A stretch of DNA of 64,000 nt, taken from positions 2,938,001 through 3,002,000 of the forward strand of contig CATNEN010000001.1 of assembly GCA_950097015.1 (NCBI GenBank). Reading direction: 5' to 3'. Source of the DNA: Macrostomum hystrix (Eukaryota > Platyhelminthes > Macrostomidae). A program made the translations under genes and the position numbers. The number at the start of each line of letters is the position of its first letter. Positions within the stretch are counted from its first letter, which is position 1. Positions 46,601-61,600 of this stretch are shown here, piece by piece. The notes beneath the pieces are model-generated. The model was not told the DNA's origin. It worked only from the letters and a program-made list of their open reading frames with translations, and ran no database searches.

Positions 46601-49600
46601 GTAGGATAGGAGAGAAATGAGAATAGTAGGAGAGGAGAGAAATGAGAATAGTAGGATAGGAGAGAAATGAGAATAATAGGAGAGGAGAGAAATGAGAATA
46701 GTAGGATAGGAGAGAAATGGGAATAGTAGGATAGGAGAGAAATGGGAATAGTAGGATAGGAGAGAAATGGGAATAGTAGGATAGGAGAAAAATGAGAATA
46801 GTAGGATAGGAGAGAAATGGGAATAGTAGGATAGGAGAGAAATGGGAATAGTAGGATAGGAGAGAAATGGGAATAGTAGGATAGGAGAGAAATGAGAATA
46901 GTAGGATAGGAGAGAAATGAGAATAGTAGGATAGGAGAGAAATGAGAATAGTAGGATAGGAGAGAAATGGGAATAGTAGGATAGGAGAGAAATGGGAATA
47001 GTAGGAGAGGAGAGAAATGGGAATAGTAGGAGAGGAGAGAAATGGGAATAGTAGCATAGGAGAGAAATGAGAATAGTAGGATAGGAGAGAAATGGGAATA
47101 GTAGGATAGGAGAGAAATGAGAATAGTAGGATAGGAGAGAAATGGGAATAATAGGAGAGGAGAGAAATGGGAATAGTAGGATAGGAGAGAAATGAGAATA
47201 ATAGGAGAGGAGAGAAATGAGAATAGTAGGATAGGAGAGAAATGGGAATAGTAGGATAGGAGAGAAATGAGAATAGTAGGATAGGAGAGAAATGGGAATA
47301 ATAGGAGAGTAGAGAAATGGGAATAGTAGGATAGGAGAGAAATGAGAATAATAGGAGAGGAGAGAAATGAGAATAGTAGGATAGGAGAGAAATGGGAATA
47401 GTAGGATAGGAGAGAAATGAGAATAGTAGGATAGGAGAGAAATGGGAATAATAGGAGAGGAGAGAAATGGGAATAGTAGGATAGGAGAGAAATGGGAATA
47501 GTAGGATAGGAGAGAAATGAGAATAGTAGGATAGGAGAGAAATGGGAATAGTAGGATAGGAGAGAAATGGGAATAGTAGGATAGGAGAGAAATGGGAATA
47601 GTAGGATAGGAGAAAAATGAGAATAGTAGGATAGGAGAGAAATGGGAATAGTAGGATAGGAGAGAAATGGGAATAGTAGGATAGGAGAGAAATGGGAATA
47701 GTAGGATAGGAGAGAAATGAGAATAGTAGGATAGGAGAGAAATGAGAATAGTAGGATAGGAGAGAAATGAGAATAGTAGGATAGGAGAGAAATGGGAATA
47801 GTAGGATAGGAGAGAAATGGGAATAGTAGGAGAGGAGAGAAATGGGAATAGTAGGAGAGGAGAGAAATGGGAATAGTAGCATAGGAGAGAAATGAGAATA
47901 GTAGGATAGGAGAGAAATGGGAATAATAGGAGAGGAGAGAAATGGGAATAGTAGGATAGGAGAGAAATGGGAATAGTAGGATAGGAGAGAAATGAGAATA
48001 GTAGGATAGGAGAGAAATGGGAATAGTAGGATAGGAGAGAAATGGGAATAGTAGGATAGGAGAGAAATGAGAATAGTAGGATAGGAGAGAAATGAGAATA
48101 GTAGGATAGGAGAGAAATGGGAATAGTAGGATAGGAGAGAAATGAGAATAGTAGGATAGGAGAGAAATGGGAATAATAGGAGAGGAGAGAAATGGGAATA
48201 GTAGGATAGGAGAGAAATGAGAATAATAGGAGAGGAGAGAAATGAGAATAGTAGGATAGGAGAGAAATGGGAATAGTAGGATAGGAGAGAAATGAGAATA
48301 GTAGGATAGGAGAGAAATGGGAATAATAGGAGAGGAGAGAAATGGGAATAGTAGGATAGGAGAGAAATGGGAATAGTAGGATAGGAGAGAAATGAGAATA
48401 GTAGGATAGGAGAGAAATGGGAATAGTAGGATAGGAGAGAAATGGGAATAGTAGGAGAGGAGAGAAATGGGAATAGTAGGAGAGGAGAGAAATGGGAATA
48501 GTAGGAGAGGAGAGAAATGGGAATAGTAGGAGAGGAGAGAAATGAGAATAGTAGGAGAGGAGAGAAATGAGAATAGTAGGAGAGGAGAGAAATGAGAATA
48601 GTAGGATAGGAGAGAAATGAGAATAATAGGAGAGGAGAGAAATGAGAATAGTAGGATAGGAGAGAAATGAGAATAGTAGGATAGGAGAGAAATGAGAATA
48701 GTAGGATAGGAGAGAAATGAGAATAATAGGAGAGGAGAGAAATGAGAATAGTAGGATAGGAGAGAAATGGGAATAGTAGGATAGGAGAGAAATGGGAATA
48801 GTAGGAGAGGAGAGAAATGGGAATAGTAGGAGAGGAGAGAAATGAGAATAGTAGGATAGGAGAGAAATGAGAATAATAGGAGAGGAGAGAAATGAGAATA
48901 GTAGGATAGGAGAGAAATGAGAATAGTAGGATAGGAGAGAAATGAGAATAGTAGGATAGGAGAGAAATGAGAATAATAGGAGAGGAGAGAAATGGGAATA
49001 GTAGGATAGGAGAGAAATGGGAATAGTAGGATAGGAGAGAAATGGGAATAGTAGGATAGGAGAGAAATGAGAATAGTAGGATAGGAGAGAAATGAGAATA
49101 GTAGGATAGGAGAGAAATGAGAATAGTAGGATAGGAGAGAAATGGGAATAGTAGGATAGGAGAGAAATGGGAATAGTAGGAGAGGAGAGAAATGGGAATA
49201 GTAGGAGAGGAGAGAAATGGGAATAGTAGCATAGGAGAGAAATGAGAATAGTAGGATAGGAGAGAAATGGGAATAATAGGAGAGGAGAGAAATGGGAATA
49301 GTAGGATAGGAGAGAAATGGGAATAGTAGGATAGGAGAGAAATGAGAATAGTAGGATAGGAGAGAAATGGGAATAGTAGGATAGGAGAGAAATGGGAATA
49401 GTAGGATAGGAGAGAAATGAGAATAGTAGGATAGGAGAGAAATGAGAATAGTAGGATAGGAGAGAAATGGGAATAGTAGGATAGGAGAGAAATGAGAATA
49501 GTAGGATAGGAGAGAAATGGGAATAATAGGAGAGGAGAGAAATGGGAATAGTAGGATAGGAGAGAAATGAGAATAATAGGAGAGGAGAGAAATGAGAATA

Positions 49601-52600
49601 GTAGGATAGGAGAGAAATGGGAATAGTAGGATAGGAGAGAAATGAGAATAGTAGGATAGGAGAGAAATGGGAATAATAGGAGAGTAGAGAAATGGGAATA
49701 GTAGGATAGGAGAGAAATGAGAATAATAGGAGAGGAGAGAAATGAGAATAGTAGGATAGGAGAGAAATGGGAATAGTAGGATAGGAGAGAAATGAGAATA
49801 GTAGGATAGGAGAGAAATGGGAATAATAGGAGAGGAGAGAAATGGGAATAGTAGGATAGGAGAGAAATGGGAATAGTAGGATAGGAGAGAAATGAGAATA
49901 GTAGGATAGGAGAGAAATGGGAATAGTAGGATAGGAGAGAAATGGGAATAGTAGGATAGGAGAGAAATGGGAATAGTAGGATAGGAGAAAAATGAGAATA
50001 GTAGGATAGGAGAGAAATGGGAATAGTAGGATAGGAGAGAAATGGGAATAGTAGGATAGGAGAGAAATGGGAATAGTAGGATAGGAGAGAAATGAGAATA
50101 GTAGGATAGGAGAGAAATGAGAATAGTAGGATAGGAGAGAAATGAGAATAGTAGGATAGGAGAGAAATGGGAATAGTAGGATAGGAGAGAAATGGGAATA
50201 GTAGGAGAGGAGAGAAATGGGAATAGTAGGAGAGGAGAGAAATGGGAATAGTAGCATAGGAGAGAAATGAGAATAGTAGGATAGGAGAGAAATGGGAATA
50301 ATAGGAGAGGAGAGAAATTGGAATAGTAGGATAGGAGAGAAATGGGAATAGTAGGATAGGAGAGAAATGAGAATAGTAGGATAGGAGAGAAATGGGAATA
50401 GTAGGATAGGAGAGAAATGGGAATAGTAGGATAGGAGAGAAATGAGAATAGTAGGATAGGAGAGAAATGAGAATAGTAGGATAGGAGAGAAATGGGAATA
50501 GTAGGATAGGAGAGAAATGAGAATAGTAGGATAGGAGAGAAATGGGAATAATAGGAGAGGAGAGAAATGGGAATAGTAGGATAGGAGAGAAATGAGAATA
50601 ATAGGAGAGGAGAGAAATGAGAATAGTAGGATAGGAGAGAAATGGGAATAGTAGGATAGGAGAGAAATGAGAATAGTAGGATAGGAGAGAAATGGGAATA
50701 ATAGGAGAGGAGAGAAATGGGAATAGTAGGAGAGGAGAGAAATGAGAATAGTAGGAGAGGAGAGAAATGAGAATAGTAGGAGAGGAGAGAAATGAGAATA
50801 GTAGGATAGGAGAGAAATGAGAATAATAGGAGAGGAGAGAAATGAGAATAGTAGGATAGGAGAGAAATGAGAATAGTAGGATAGGAGAGAAATGGGAATA
50901 GTAGGATAGGAGAGAAATGGGAATAGTAGGATAGGAGAGAAATGAGAATAGTAGGATAGGAGAGAAATGAGAATAGTAGGATAGGAGAGAAATGGGAATA
51001 GTAGGATAGGAGAGAAATGAGAATAGTAGGATAGGAGAGAAATGGGAATAATAGGAGAGGAGAGAAATGGGAATAGTAGGATAGGAGAGAAATGAGAATA
51101 ATAGGAGAGGAGAGAAATGAGAATAGTAGGATAGGAGAGAAATGGGAATAGTAGGATAGGAGAGAAATGAGAATAGTAGGATAGGAGAGAAATGGGAATA
51201 ATAGGAGAGGAGAGAAATGGGAATAGTAGGAGAGGAGAGAAATGAGAATAGTAGGAGAGGAGAGAAATGAGAATAGTAGGAGAGGAGAGAAATGAGAATA
51301 GTAGGATAGGAGAGAAATGAGAATAATAGGAGAGGAGAGAAATGAGAATAGTAGGATAGGAGAGAAATGAGAATAGTAGGATAGGAGAGAAATGGGAATA
51401 GTAGGATAGGAGAGAAATGGGAATAGTAGGATAGGAGAGAAATGAGAATAGTAGGATAGGAGAGAAATGAGAATAGTAGGATAGGAGAGAAATGGGAATA
51501 GTAGGATAGGAGAGAAATGAGAATAGTAGGATAGGAGAGAAATGGGAATAATAGGAGAGGAGAGAAATGGGAATAGTAGGATAGGAGAGAAATGAGAATA
51601 ATAGGAGAGGAGAGAAATGAGAATAGTAGGATAGGAGAGAAATGGGAATAGTAGGATAGGAGAGAAATGAGAATAGTAGGATAGGAGAGAAATGGGAATA
51701 ATAGGAGAGGAGAGAAATGGGAATAGTAGGAGAGGAGAGAAATGAGAATAGTAGGAGAGGAGAGAAATGAGAATAGTAGGAGAGGAGAGAAATGAGAATA
51801 GTAGGATAGGAGAGAAATGAGAATAATAGGAGAGGAGAGAAATGAGAATAGTAGGATAGGAGAGAAATGAGAATAGTAGGATAGGAGAGAAATGGGAATA
51901 GTAGGATAGGAGAGAAATGGGAATAGTAGGATAGGAGAGAAATGAGAATAGTAGGATAGGAGAGAAATGAGAATAGTAGGATAGGAGAGAAATGGGAATA
52001 GTAGGATAGGAGATAAATGAGAATAGTAGGATAGGAGAGAAATGGGAATAATAGGAGAGGAGAGAAATGGGAATAGTAGGATAGGAGAGAAATGAGAATA
52101 ATAGGAGAGGAGAGAAATGAGAATAGTAGGATAGGAGAGAAATGGGAATAGTAGGATAGGAGAGAAATGAGAATAGTAGGATAGGAGAGAAATGGGAATA
52201 ATAGGAGAGGAGAGAAATGGGAATAGTAGGAGAGGAGAGAAATGAGAATAGTAGGAGAGGAGAGAAATGAGAATAGTAGGAGAGGAGAGAAATGAGAATA
52301 GTAGGATAGGAGAGAAATGAGAATAATAGGAGAGGAGAGAAATGAGAATAGTAGGATAGGAGAGAAATGAGAATAGTAGGATAGGAGAGAAATGAGAATA
52401 GTAGGATAGGAGAGAAATGAGAATAATAGGAGAGGAGAGAAATGGGAATAGTAGGATAGGAGAGAAATGGGAATAGTAGGATAGGAGAGAAATGGGAATA
52501 GTAGGATAGGAGAGAAATGAGAATAGTAGGATAGGAGAGAAATGGGAATAATAGGAGAGGAGAGAAATGGGAATAGTAGGATAGGAGAGAAATGAGAATA

Positions 52601-55600
52601 ATAGGAGAGGAGAGAAATGAGAATAGTAGGATAGGAGAGAAATGGGAATAGTAGGATAGGAGAGAAATGAGAATAGTAGGAGAGGAGAGAAATGAGAATA
52701 GTAGGAGAGGAGAGAAATGAGAATAGTAGGATAGAAGAGAAATGAGAATAGTAGGATAGGAGAGAAATGGGAATAGTAGGATAGGAGAGAAATGAGAATA
52801 GTAGGATAGGAGAGAAATGAGAATAGTAGGATAGGAGAGAAATGAGAATAGTAGGATAGGAGAGAAATGAGAATAATAGGATAGGAGAGAAATGGGAATA
52901 GTAGGATAGGAGAGAAATGGGAATAGTAGGATAGGAGAGAAATGGGAATAGTAGGATAGGAGAGAAATGGGAATAATAGGAGAGTAGAGAAATGGGAATA
53001 GTAGGATAGGAGAGAAATGAGAATAATAGGAGAGGAGAGAAATGAGAATAGTAGGATAGGAGAGAAATGGGAATAGTAGGATAGGAGAGAAATGAGAATA
53101 GTAGGATAGGAGAGAAATGGGAATAATAGGAGAGGAGAGAAATGGGAATAGTAGGATAGGAGAGAAATGGGAATAGTAGGATAGGAGAGAAATGAGAATA
53201 GTAGGATAGGAGAGAAATGGGAATAGTAGGATAGGAGAGAAATGGGAATAGTAGGATAGGAGAGAAATGGGAATAGTAGGATAGGAGAAAAATGAGAATA
53301 GTAGGATAGGAGAGAAATGGGAATAGTAGGATAGGAGAGAAATGGGAATAGTAGGATAGGAGAGAAATGGGAATAGTAGGATAGGAGAGAAATGAGAATA
53401 GTAGGATAGGAGAGAAATGAGAATAGTAGGATAGGAGAGAAATGAGAATAGTAGGATAGGAGAGAAATGGGAATAGTAGGATAGGAGAGAAATGGGAATA
53501 GTAGGAGAGGAGAGAAATGGGAATAGTAGGAGAGGAGAGAAATGGGAATAGTAGCATAGGAGAGAAATGAGAATAGTAGGATAGGAGAGAAATGTGAATA
53601 ATAGGAGAGGAGAGAAATGGGAATAGTAGGATAGGAGAGAAATGGGAATAGTAGGATAGGAGAGAAATGAGAATAGTAGGATAGGAGAGAAATGGGAATA
53701 GTAGGATAGGAGAGAAATGGGAATAGTAGGATAGGAGAGAAATGAGAATAGTAGGATAGGAGAGAAATGAGAATAGTAGGATAGGAGAGAAATGGGAATA
53801 GTAGGATAGGAGAGAAATGAGAATAGTAGGATAGGAGAGAAATGGGAATAATAGGAGAGGAGAGAAATGGGAATAGTAGGATAGGAGAGAAATGAGAATA
53901 ATAGGAGAGGAGAGAAATGAGAATAGTAGGATAGGAGAGAAATGGGAATAGTAGGATAGGAGAGAAATGAGAATAGTAGGATAGGAGAGAAATGGGAATA
54001 ATAGGAGAGGAGAGAAATGGGAATAGTAGGATAGGAGAGAAATGGGAATAGTAGGATAGGAGAGAAATGAGAATAGTAGGATAGGAGAGAAATGGGAATA
54101 GTAGGATAGGAGAGAAATGGGAATAGTAGGATAGGAGAGAAATGGGAATAGTAGGATAGGAGAAAAATGAGAATAGTAGGATAGGAGAGAAATGGGAATA
54201 GTAGGATAGGAGAGAAATGGGAATAGTAGGATAGGAGAGAAATGGGAATAGTAGGATAGGAGAGAAATGAGAATAGTAGGATAGGAGAGAAATGAGAATA
54301 GTAGGATAGGAGAGAAATGAGAATAGTAGGATAGGAGAGAAATGGGAATAGTAGGATAGGAGAGAAATGGGAATAGTAGGAGAGGAGAGAAATGGGAATA
54401 GTAGGAGAGGAGAGAAATGGGAATAGTAGCATAGGAGAGAAATGAGAATAGTAGGATAGGAGAGAAATGGGAATAATAGGAGAGGAGAGAAATGGGAATA
54501 GTAGGATAGGAGAGAAATGGGAATAGTAGGATAGGAGAGAAATGAGAATAGTAGGATAGGAGAGAAATGGGAATAGTAGGATAGGAGAGAAATGGGAATA
54601 GTAGGATAGGAGAGAAATGGGAATAGTAGGATAGGAGAAAAATGAGAATAGTAGGATAGGAGAGAAATGGGAATAGTAGGATAGGAGAGAAATGGGAATA
54701 GTAGGATAGGAGAGAAATGGGAATAGTAGGATAGGAGAGAAATGAGAATAGTAGGATAGGAGAGAAATGAGAATAGTAGGATAGGAGAGAAATGAGAATA
54801 GTAGGATAGGAGAGAAATGGGAATAGTAGGATAGGAGAGAAATGGGAATAGTAGGAGAGGAGAGAAATGGGAATAGTAGGAGAGGAGAGAAATGGGAATA
54901 GTAGCATAGGAGAGAAATGGGAATAGTAGGAGAGGAGAGAAATGAGAATAGTAGGATAGGAGAGAAATGAGAATAGTAGGATAGGAGAGAAATGGGAATA
55001 GTAGGAGAGGAGAGAAATGAGAATAGTAGGAGAGGAGAGAAATGAGAATAGTAGCATAGGAGAGAAATGGGAATAGTAGGATAGGAGAGAAATGAGAATA
55101 GTAGGAGAGGAGAGAAATGGGAATAGTAGCATAGGAGAGAAATGGGAATAGTAGGAGAGGAGAGAAATGGGAATAGTAGGATAGGAGAGAAATGGGAATA
55201 GTAGGATAGGAGAGAAATGAGAATAGTAGGATAGGAGAGAAATGGGAATAGTAGGATAGGAGAGAAATGAGAATAGTAGGATAGGAGAGAAATGGGAATA
55301 GTAGGATAGGAGAGAAATGAGAATAGTAGGATAGGAGAGAAATGGGAATAGTAGGATAGGAGAGAAATGAGAATAGTAGGATAGGAGAGAAATGGGAATA
55401 GTAGGATAGGAGAAAAATGAGAATAGTAGGATAGGAGAGAAATGGGAATAGTAGCATAGGAGAGAAATGGGAATAGTAGGAGAGGAGAGAAATGGGAATA
55501 GTAGGAGAGGAGAGAAATGAGAATAGTAGGATAGGAGAGAAATGGGAATAGTAGGAGAGGAGAGAAATGAGAATAGTAGCATAGGAGAGAAATGGGAATA

Positions 55601-58600
55601 GTAGGAGAGGAGAGAAATGGGAATAGTAGGAGAGGAGAGAAATGGGAATAGTAGCATAGGAGAGAAATGGGAATAGTAGGAGAGGAGAGAAATGGGAATA
55701 GTAGGAGAGGAGAGAAATGAGAATAGTAGGAGAGGAGAGAAATGGGAATAGTAGCATAGGAGAGAAATGGGAATAGTAGGAGAGGAGAGAAATGGGAATA
55801 GTAGGAGAGGAGAGAAATGAGAATAGTAGCATAGGAGAGAAATGGGAATAGTAGGAGAGGAGAAAAATGAGAATAGTAGGATAGGAGAGAAATGGGAAGA
55901 TAAGGATGGGGAGAAATGGGACAATAAGGATAGGGGAGAAATGGAAGATAAGGAGAGGAGAGAAATGAGAATAGTAGGAGAGGAGAGAAATGGGAATAGT
56001 AGGATAGGAGAGAAATGGGAATAGTAGGATAGGAGAGAAATGAGAATAGTAGGATAGGAGAGAAATGAGAATAGTAGGATAGGAGAGAAATGAGAATAGT
56101 AGGATAGGAGAGAAATGGGAATAGTAGGATAGGAGAGAAATGGGAATAGTAGGAGAGGAGAGAAATGGGAATAGTAGGATAGGAGAGAAATGGGAATAGT
56201 AGGATAGGAGAGAAATGGGAATAGTAGGATAGGAGAGAAATGGGAATAGTAGGATAGGAGAGAAATGGGAATAGTAGGAGAGGAGAGAAATGGGAATAGT
56301 AGGAGAGGAGAGAAATGAGAATAGTAGGATAGGAGAGAAATGAGAATAGTAGGAGAGGAGAGAAATGAGAATAGTAGGATAGGAGAGAAATGAGAATAGT
56401 AGGATAGGAGAGAAATGAGAATAGTAGGAGAGGAGAGAAATGGGAATAGTAGGATAGGAGAGAAATGAGAATAGTAGGAGAGGAGAGAAATGGGAATAGT
56501 AGGAGAGGAGAGAAATGAGAATGGTAGGAGAGGAGAGAAATGGGAATAGTAGGATAGGAGAAAAATGAGAATAGTAGGATAGGAGAGAAATGGGAATAGT
56601 AGGATAGGAGAGAAATGGGAATAGTAGGAGAGGAGAGAAATGGGAATAGTAGGAGAGGAGAGAAATGGGAATAGTAGCATAGGAGAGAAATGGGAATAGT
56701 AGGAGAGGAGAGAAATGAGAATAGTAGGATAGGAGAGAAATGAGAATAGTAGGATAGGAGAGAAATGGGAATAGTAGGAGAGGAGAGAAATGAGAATAGT
56801 AGGAGAGGAGAGAAATGAGAATAGTAGCATAGGAGAGAAATGGGAATAGTAGGATAGGAGAGAAATGAGAATAGTAGGAGAGGAGAGAAATGGGAATAGT
56901 AGCATAGGAGAGAAATGGGAATAGTAGGAGAGGAGAGAAATGGGAATAGTAGGATAGGAGAGAAATGGGAATAGTAGGATAGGAGAGAAATGAGAATAGT
57001 AGGATAGGAGAGAAATGGGAATAGTAGGATAGGAGAGAAATGAGAATAGTAGGATAGGAGAGAAATGGGAATAGTAGGATAGGAGAGAAATGAGAATAGT
57101 AGGATAGGAGAGAAATGGGAATAGTAGGATAGGAGAGAAATGAGAATAGTAGGATAGGAGAGAAATGGGAATAGTAGGATAGGAGAAAAATGAGAATAGT
57201 AGGATAGGAGAGAAATGGGAATAGTAGCATAGGAGAGAAATGGGAATAGTAGGAGAGGAGAGAAATGGGAATAGTAGGAGAGGAGAGAAATGAGAATAGT
57301 AGGATAGGAGAGAAATGGGAATAGTAGGAGAGGAGAGAAATGAGAATAGTAGCATAGGAGAGAAATGGGAATAGTAGGAGAGGAGAGAAATGGGTAGGAG
57401 AGGAGAGAAATGGGAATAGTAGCATAGGAGAGAAATGGGAATAGTAGGAGAGGAGAGAAATGGGAATAGTAGGAGAGGAGAGAAATGAGAATAGTAGGAG
57501 AGGAGATAAATGGGAATAGTAGCATAGGAAAGAAATGGGAATAGTAGGAGAGGAGAGAAATGGGAATAGTAGGAGAGGAGAGAAATGAGAATAGTAGCAT
57601 AGGAGAGAAATGGGAATAGTAGGAGAGGAGAGAAATGGGAATAGTAGGAGAGGAGAGAAATGGGAATAGTAGCATAGGAGAGAAATGGGAATAGTAGGAG
57701 AGGAGAGAAATGAGAATAGTAGGATAGGAGAGAAATGAGAATAGTAGGATAGGAGAGAAATGGGAATAGTAGGAGAGGAGAGAAATGAGAATAGTAGGAG
57801 AGGAGAGAAATGAGAATAGTAGCATAGGAGAGAAATGGGAATAGTAGGATAGGAGAGAAATGAGAATAGTAGGAGAGGAGAGAAATGGGAATAGTAGCAT
57901 AGGAGAGAAATGGGAATAGTAGGAGAGGAGAGAAATGGGAATAGTAGGATAGGAGAGAAATGGGAATAGTAGGATAGGAGAGAAATGAGAATAGTAGGAT
58001 AGGAGAGAAATGGGAATAGTAGGATAGGAGAGAAATGAGAATAGTAGGATAGGAGAGAAATGGGAATAGTAGGATAGGAGAGAAATGAGAATAGTAGGAT
58101 AGGAGAGAAATGGGAATAGTAGGATAGGAGAGAAATGAGAATAGTAGGATAGGAGAGAAATGGGAATAGTAGGATAGGAGAAAAATGAGAATAGTAGGAT
58201 AGGAGAGAAATGGGAATAGTAGCATAGGAGAGAAATGGGAATAGTAGGAGAGGAGAGAAATGGGAATAGTAGGAGAGGAGAGAAATGAGAATAGTAGGAT
58301 AGGAGAGAAATGGGAATAGTAGGAGAGGAGAGAAATGAGAATAGTAGCATAGGAGAGAAATGGGAATAGTAGGAGAGGAGAGAAATGGGAATAGTAGGAG
58401 AGGAGAGAAATGGGAATAGTAGCATAGGAGAGAAATGGGAATAGTAGGAGAGGAGAGAAATGGGAATAGTAGGAGAGGAGAGAAATGAGAATAGTAGGAG
58501 AGGAGAGAAATGGGAATAGTAGCATAGGAGAGAAATGGGAATAGTAGGAGAGGAGAGAAATGGGAATAGTAGGAGAGGAGAGAAATGAGAATAGTAGCAT

Positions 58601-61600
58601 AGGAGAGAAATGGGAATAGTAGGAGAGGAGAAAAATGAGAATAGTAGGATAGGAGAGAAATGGGAAGATAAGGATGGGGAGAAATGGGACAATAAGGATA
58701 GGGGAGAAATGGAAGATAAGGAGAGGAGAGAAATGAGAATAGTAGGAGAGGAGAGAAATGGGAATAGTAGGATAGGAGAGAAATGGGAATAGTAGGATAG
58801 GAGAGAAATGAGAATAGTAGGATAGGAGAGAAATGAGAATAGTAGGATAGGAGAGAAATGAGAATAGTAGGATAGGAGAGAAATGGGAATAGTAGGATAG
58901 GAGAGAAATGGGAATAGTAGGAGAGGAGAGAAATGGGAATAGTAGGATAGGAGAGAAATGGGAATAGTAGGATAGGAGAGAAATGGGAATAGTAGGATAG
59001 GAGAGAAATGGGAATAGTAGGATAGGAGAGAAATGGGAATAGTAGGAGAGGAGAGAAATGGGAATAGTAGGAGAGGAGAGAAATGAGAATAGTAGGATAG
59101 GAGAGAAATGAGAATAGTAGGAGAGGAGAGAAATGAGAATAGTAGGATAGGAGAGAAATGAGAATAGTAGGATAGGAGAGAAATGAGAATAGTAGGAGAG
59201 GAGAGAAATGGGAATAGTAGGATAGGAGAGAAATGAGAATAGTAGGAGAGGAGAGAAATGGGAATAGTAGGAGAGGAGAGAAATGAGAATAGTAGGAGAG
59301 GAGAGAAATGGGAATAGTAGGATAGGAGAAAAATGAGAATAGTAGGATAGGAGAGAAATGGGAATAGTAGGATAGGAGAGAAATGGGAATAGTAGGATAG
59401 GAGAGAAATGGGAATAGTAGGATAGGAGAGAAATGAGAATAGTAGGATAGGAGAGAAATGAGAATAGTAGGATAGGAGAGAAATGAGAATAGTAGGATAG
59501 GAGAGAAATGGGAATAGTAGGATAGGAGAGAAATGGGAATAGTAGGAGAGGAGAGAAATGGGAATAGTAGGAGAGGAGAGAAATGGGAATAGTAGCATAG
59601 GAGAGAAATGGGAATAGTAGGAGAGGAGAGAAATGAGAATAGTAGGATAGGAGAGAAATGAGAATAGTAGGATAGGAGAGAAATGGGAATAGTAGGAGAG
59701 GAGAGAAATGAGAATAGTAGGAGAGGAGAGAAATGAGAATAGTAGCATAGGAGAGAAATGGGAATAGTAGGATAGGAGAGAAATGAGAATAGTAGGAGAG
59801 GAGAGAAATGGGAATAGTAGCATAGGAGAGAAATGGGAATAGTAGGAGAGGAGAGAAATGGGAATAGTAGGATAGGAGAGAAATGGGAATAGTAGGATAG
59901 GAGAGAAATGAGAATAGTAGGATAGGAGAGAAATGGGAATAGTAGGATAGGAGAGAAATGAGAATAGTAGGATAGGAGAGAAATGGGAATAGTAGGATAG
60001 GAGAGAAATGAGAATAGTAGGATAGGAGAGAAATGGGAATAGTAGGATAGGAGAGAAATGAGAATAGTAGGATAGGAGAGAAATGGGAATAGTAGGATAG
60101 GAGAAAAATGAGAATAGTAGGATAGGAGAGAAATGGGAATAGTAGCATAGGAGAGAAATGGGAATAGTAGGAGAGGAGAGAAATGGGAATAGTAGGAGAG
60201 GAGAGAAATGAGAATAGTAGGATAGGAGAGAAATGGGAATAGTAGGAGAGGAGAGAAATGAGAATAGTAGCATAGGAGAGAAATGGGAATAGTAGGAGAG
60301 GAGAGAAATGGGAATAGTAGGAGAGGAGAGAAATGGGAATAGTAGCATAGGAGAGAAATGGGAATAGTAGGAGAGGAGAGAAATGGGAATAGTAGGAGAG
60401 GAGAGAAATGAGAATAGTAGGAGAGGAGAGAAATGGGAATAGTAGCATAGGAAAGAAATGGGAATAGTAGGAGAGGAGAGAAATGGGAATAGTAGGAGAG
60501 GAGAGAAATGAGAATAGTAGCATAGGAGAGAAATGGGAATAGTAGGAGAGGAGAAAAATGAGAATAGTAGGATAGGAGAGAAATGGGAAGATAAGGATGT
60601 GGAGAAATGGGACAATAAGGATAGGGGAGAAATGGAAGATAAGGAGAGGAGAGAAATGAGAATAGTAGGAGAGGAGAGAAATGGGAATAGTAGGATAGGA
60701 GAGAAATGGGAATAGTAGGATAGGAGAGAAATGAGAATAGTAGGATAGGAGAGAAATGAGAATAGTAGGATAGGAGAGAAATGAGAATAGTAGGATAGGA
60801 GAGAAATGGGAATAGTAGGATAGGAGAGAAATGGGAATAGTAGGAGAGGAGAGAAATGGGAATAGTAGGATAGGAGAGAAATGGGAATAGTAGGATAGGA
60901 GAGAAATGGGAATAGTAGGATAGGAGAGAAATGGGAATAGTAGGATAGGAGAGAAATGGGAATAGTAGGATAGGAGAGAAATGAGAATAGTAGGATAGGA
61001 GAGAAATGGGAATAGTAGGAGAGGAGAGAAATGGGAATAGTAGGAGAGGAGAGAAATGAGAATAGTAGGATAGGAGAGAAATGAGAATAGTAGGAGAGGA
61101 GAGAAATGAGAATAGTAGGAGAGGAGAGAAATGGGAATAGTAGGAGAGGAGAGAAATGAGAATAGTAGGAGAGGAGAGAAATGGGAATAGTAGGAGAGGA
61201 GAAAAATGAGAATAGTAGGATAGGAGAGAAATGGGAAGATAAGGATGGGGAGAAATGGGACAATAAGGATAGGGGAGAAATGGGAAGATAAGGATAGGAG
61301 AGAAATGGAAGATAAGGAGAGGAGAGAAATGAGAATAGTAGGAGAGGAGAGAAATGGGAATAGTAGGAGAGGAGAGAAATGAGAATAGTAGGATAGGAGA
61401 GAAATGAGAATAGTAGGATAGGAGAGAAATGAGAATAGTAGGATAGGAGAGAAATGGGAATAGTAGGAGAGGAGAGAAATGAGAATAGTAGGAGAGGAGA
61501 GAAATGAGAATAGTAGGATAGGAGAGAAATGAGAATAGTAGGAGAGGAGAGAAATGGGAATAGTAGGAGAGGAGAGAAATGAGAATAGTAGGAGAGGAGA

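Noticed and set aside
43572-61263. Three minus-strand open frames of about 4,600, 5,600 and 5,900 codons
   Set aside because: All are read-through of the 25-bp satellite. The transcribed strand lacks G, so only TAA could stop it, and the unit has none. All three frames give the same 25-residue peptide, which is the signature of a non-coding repeat. The longest overlap real exon sequence only at the end of the array.
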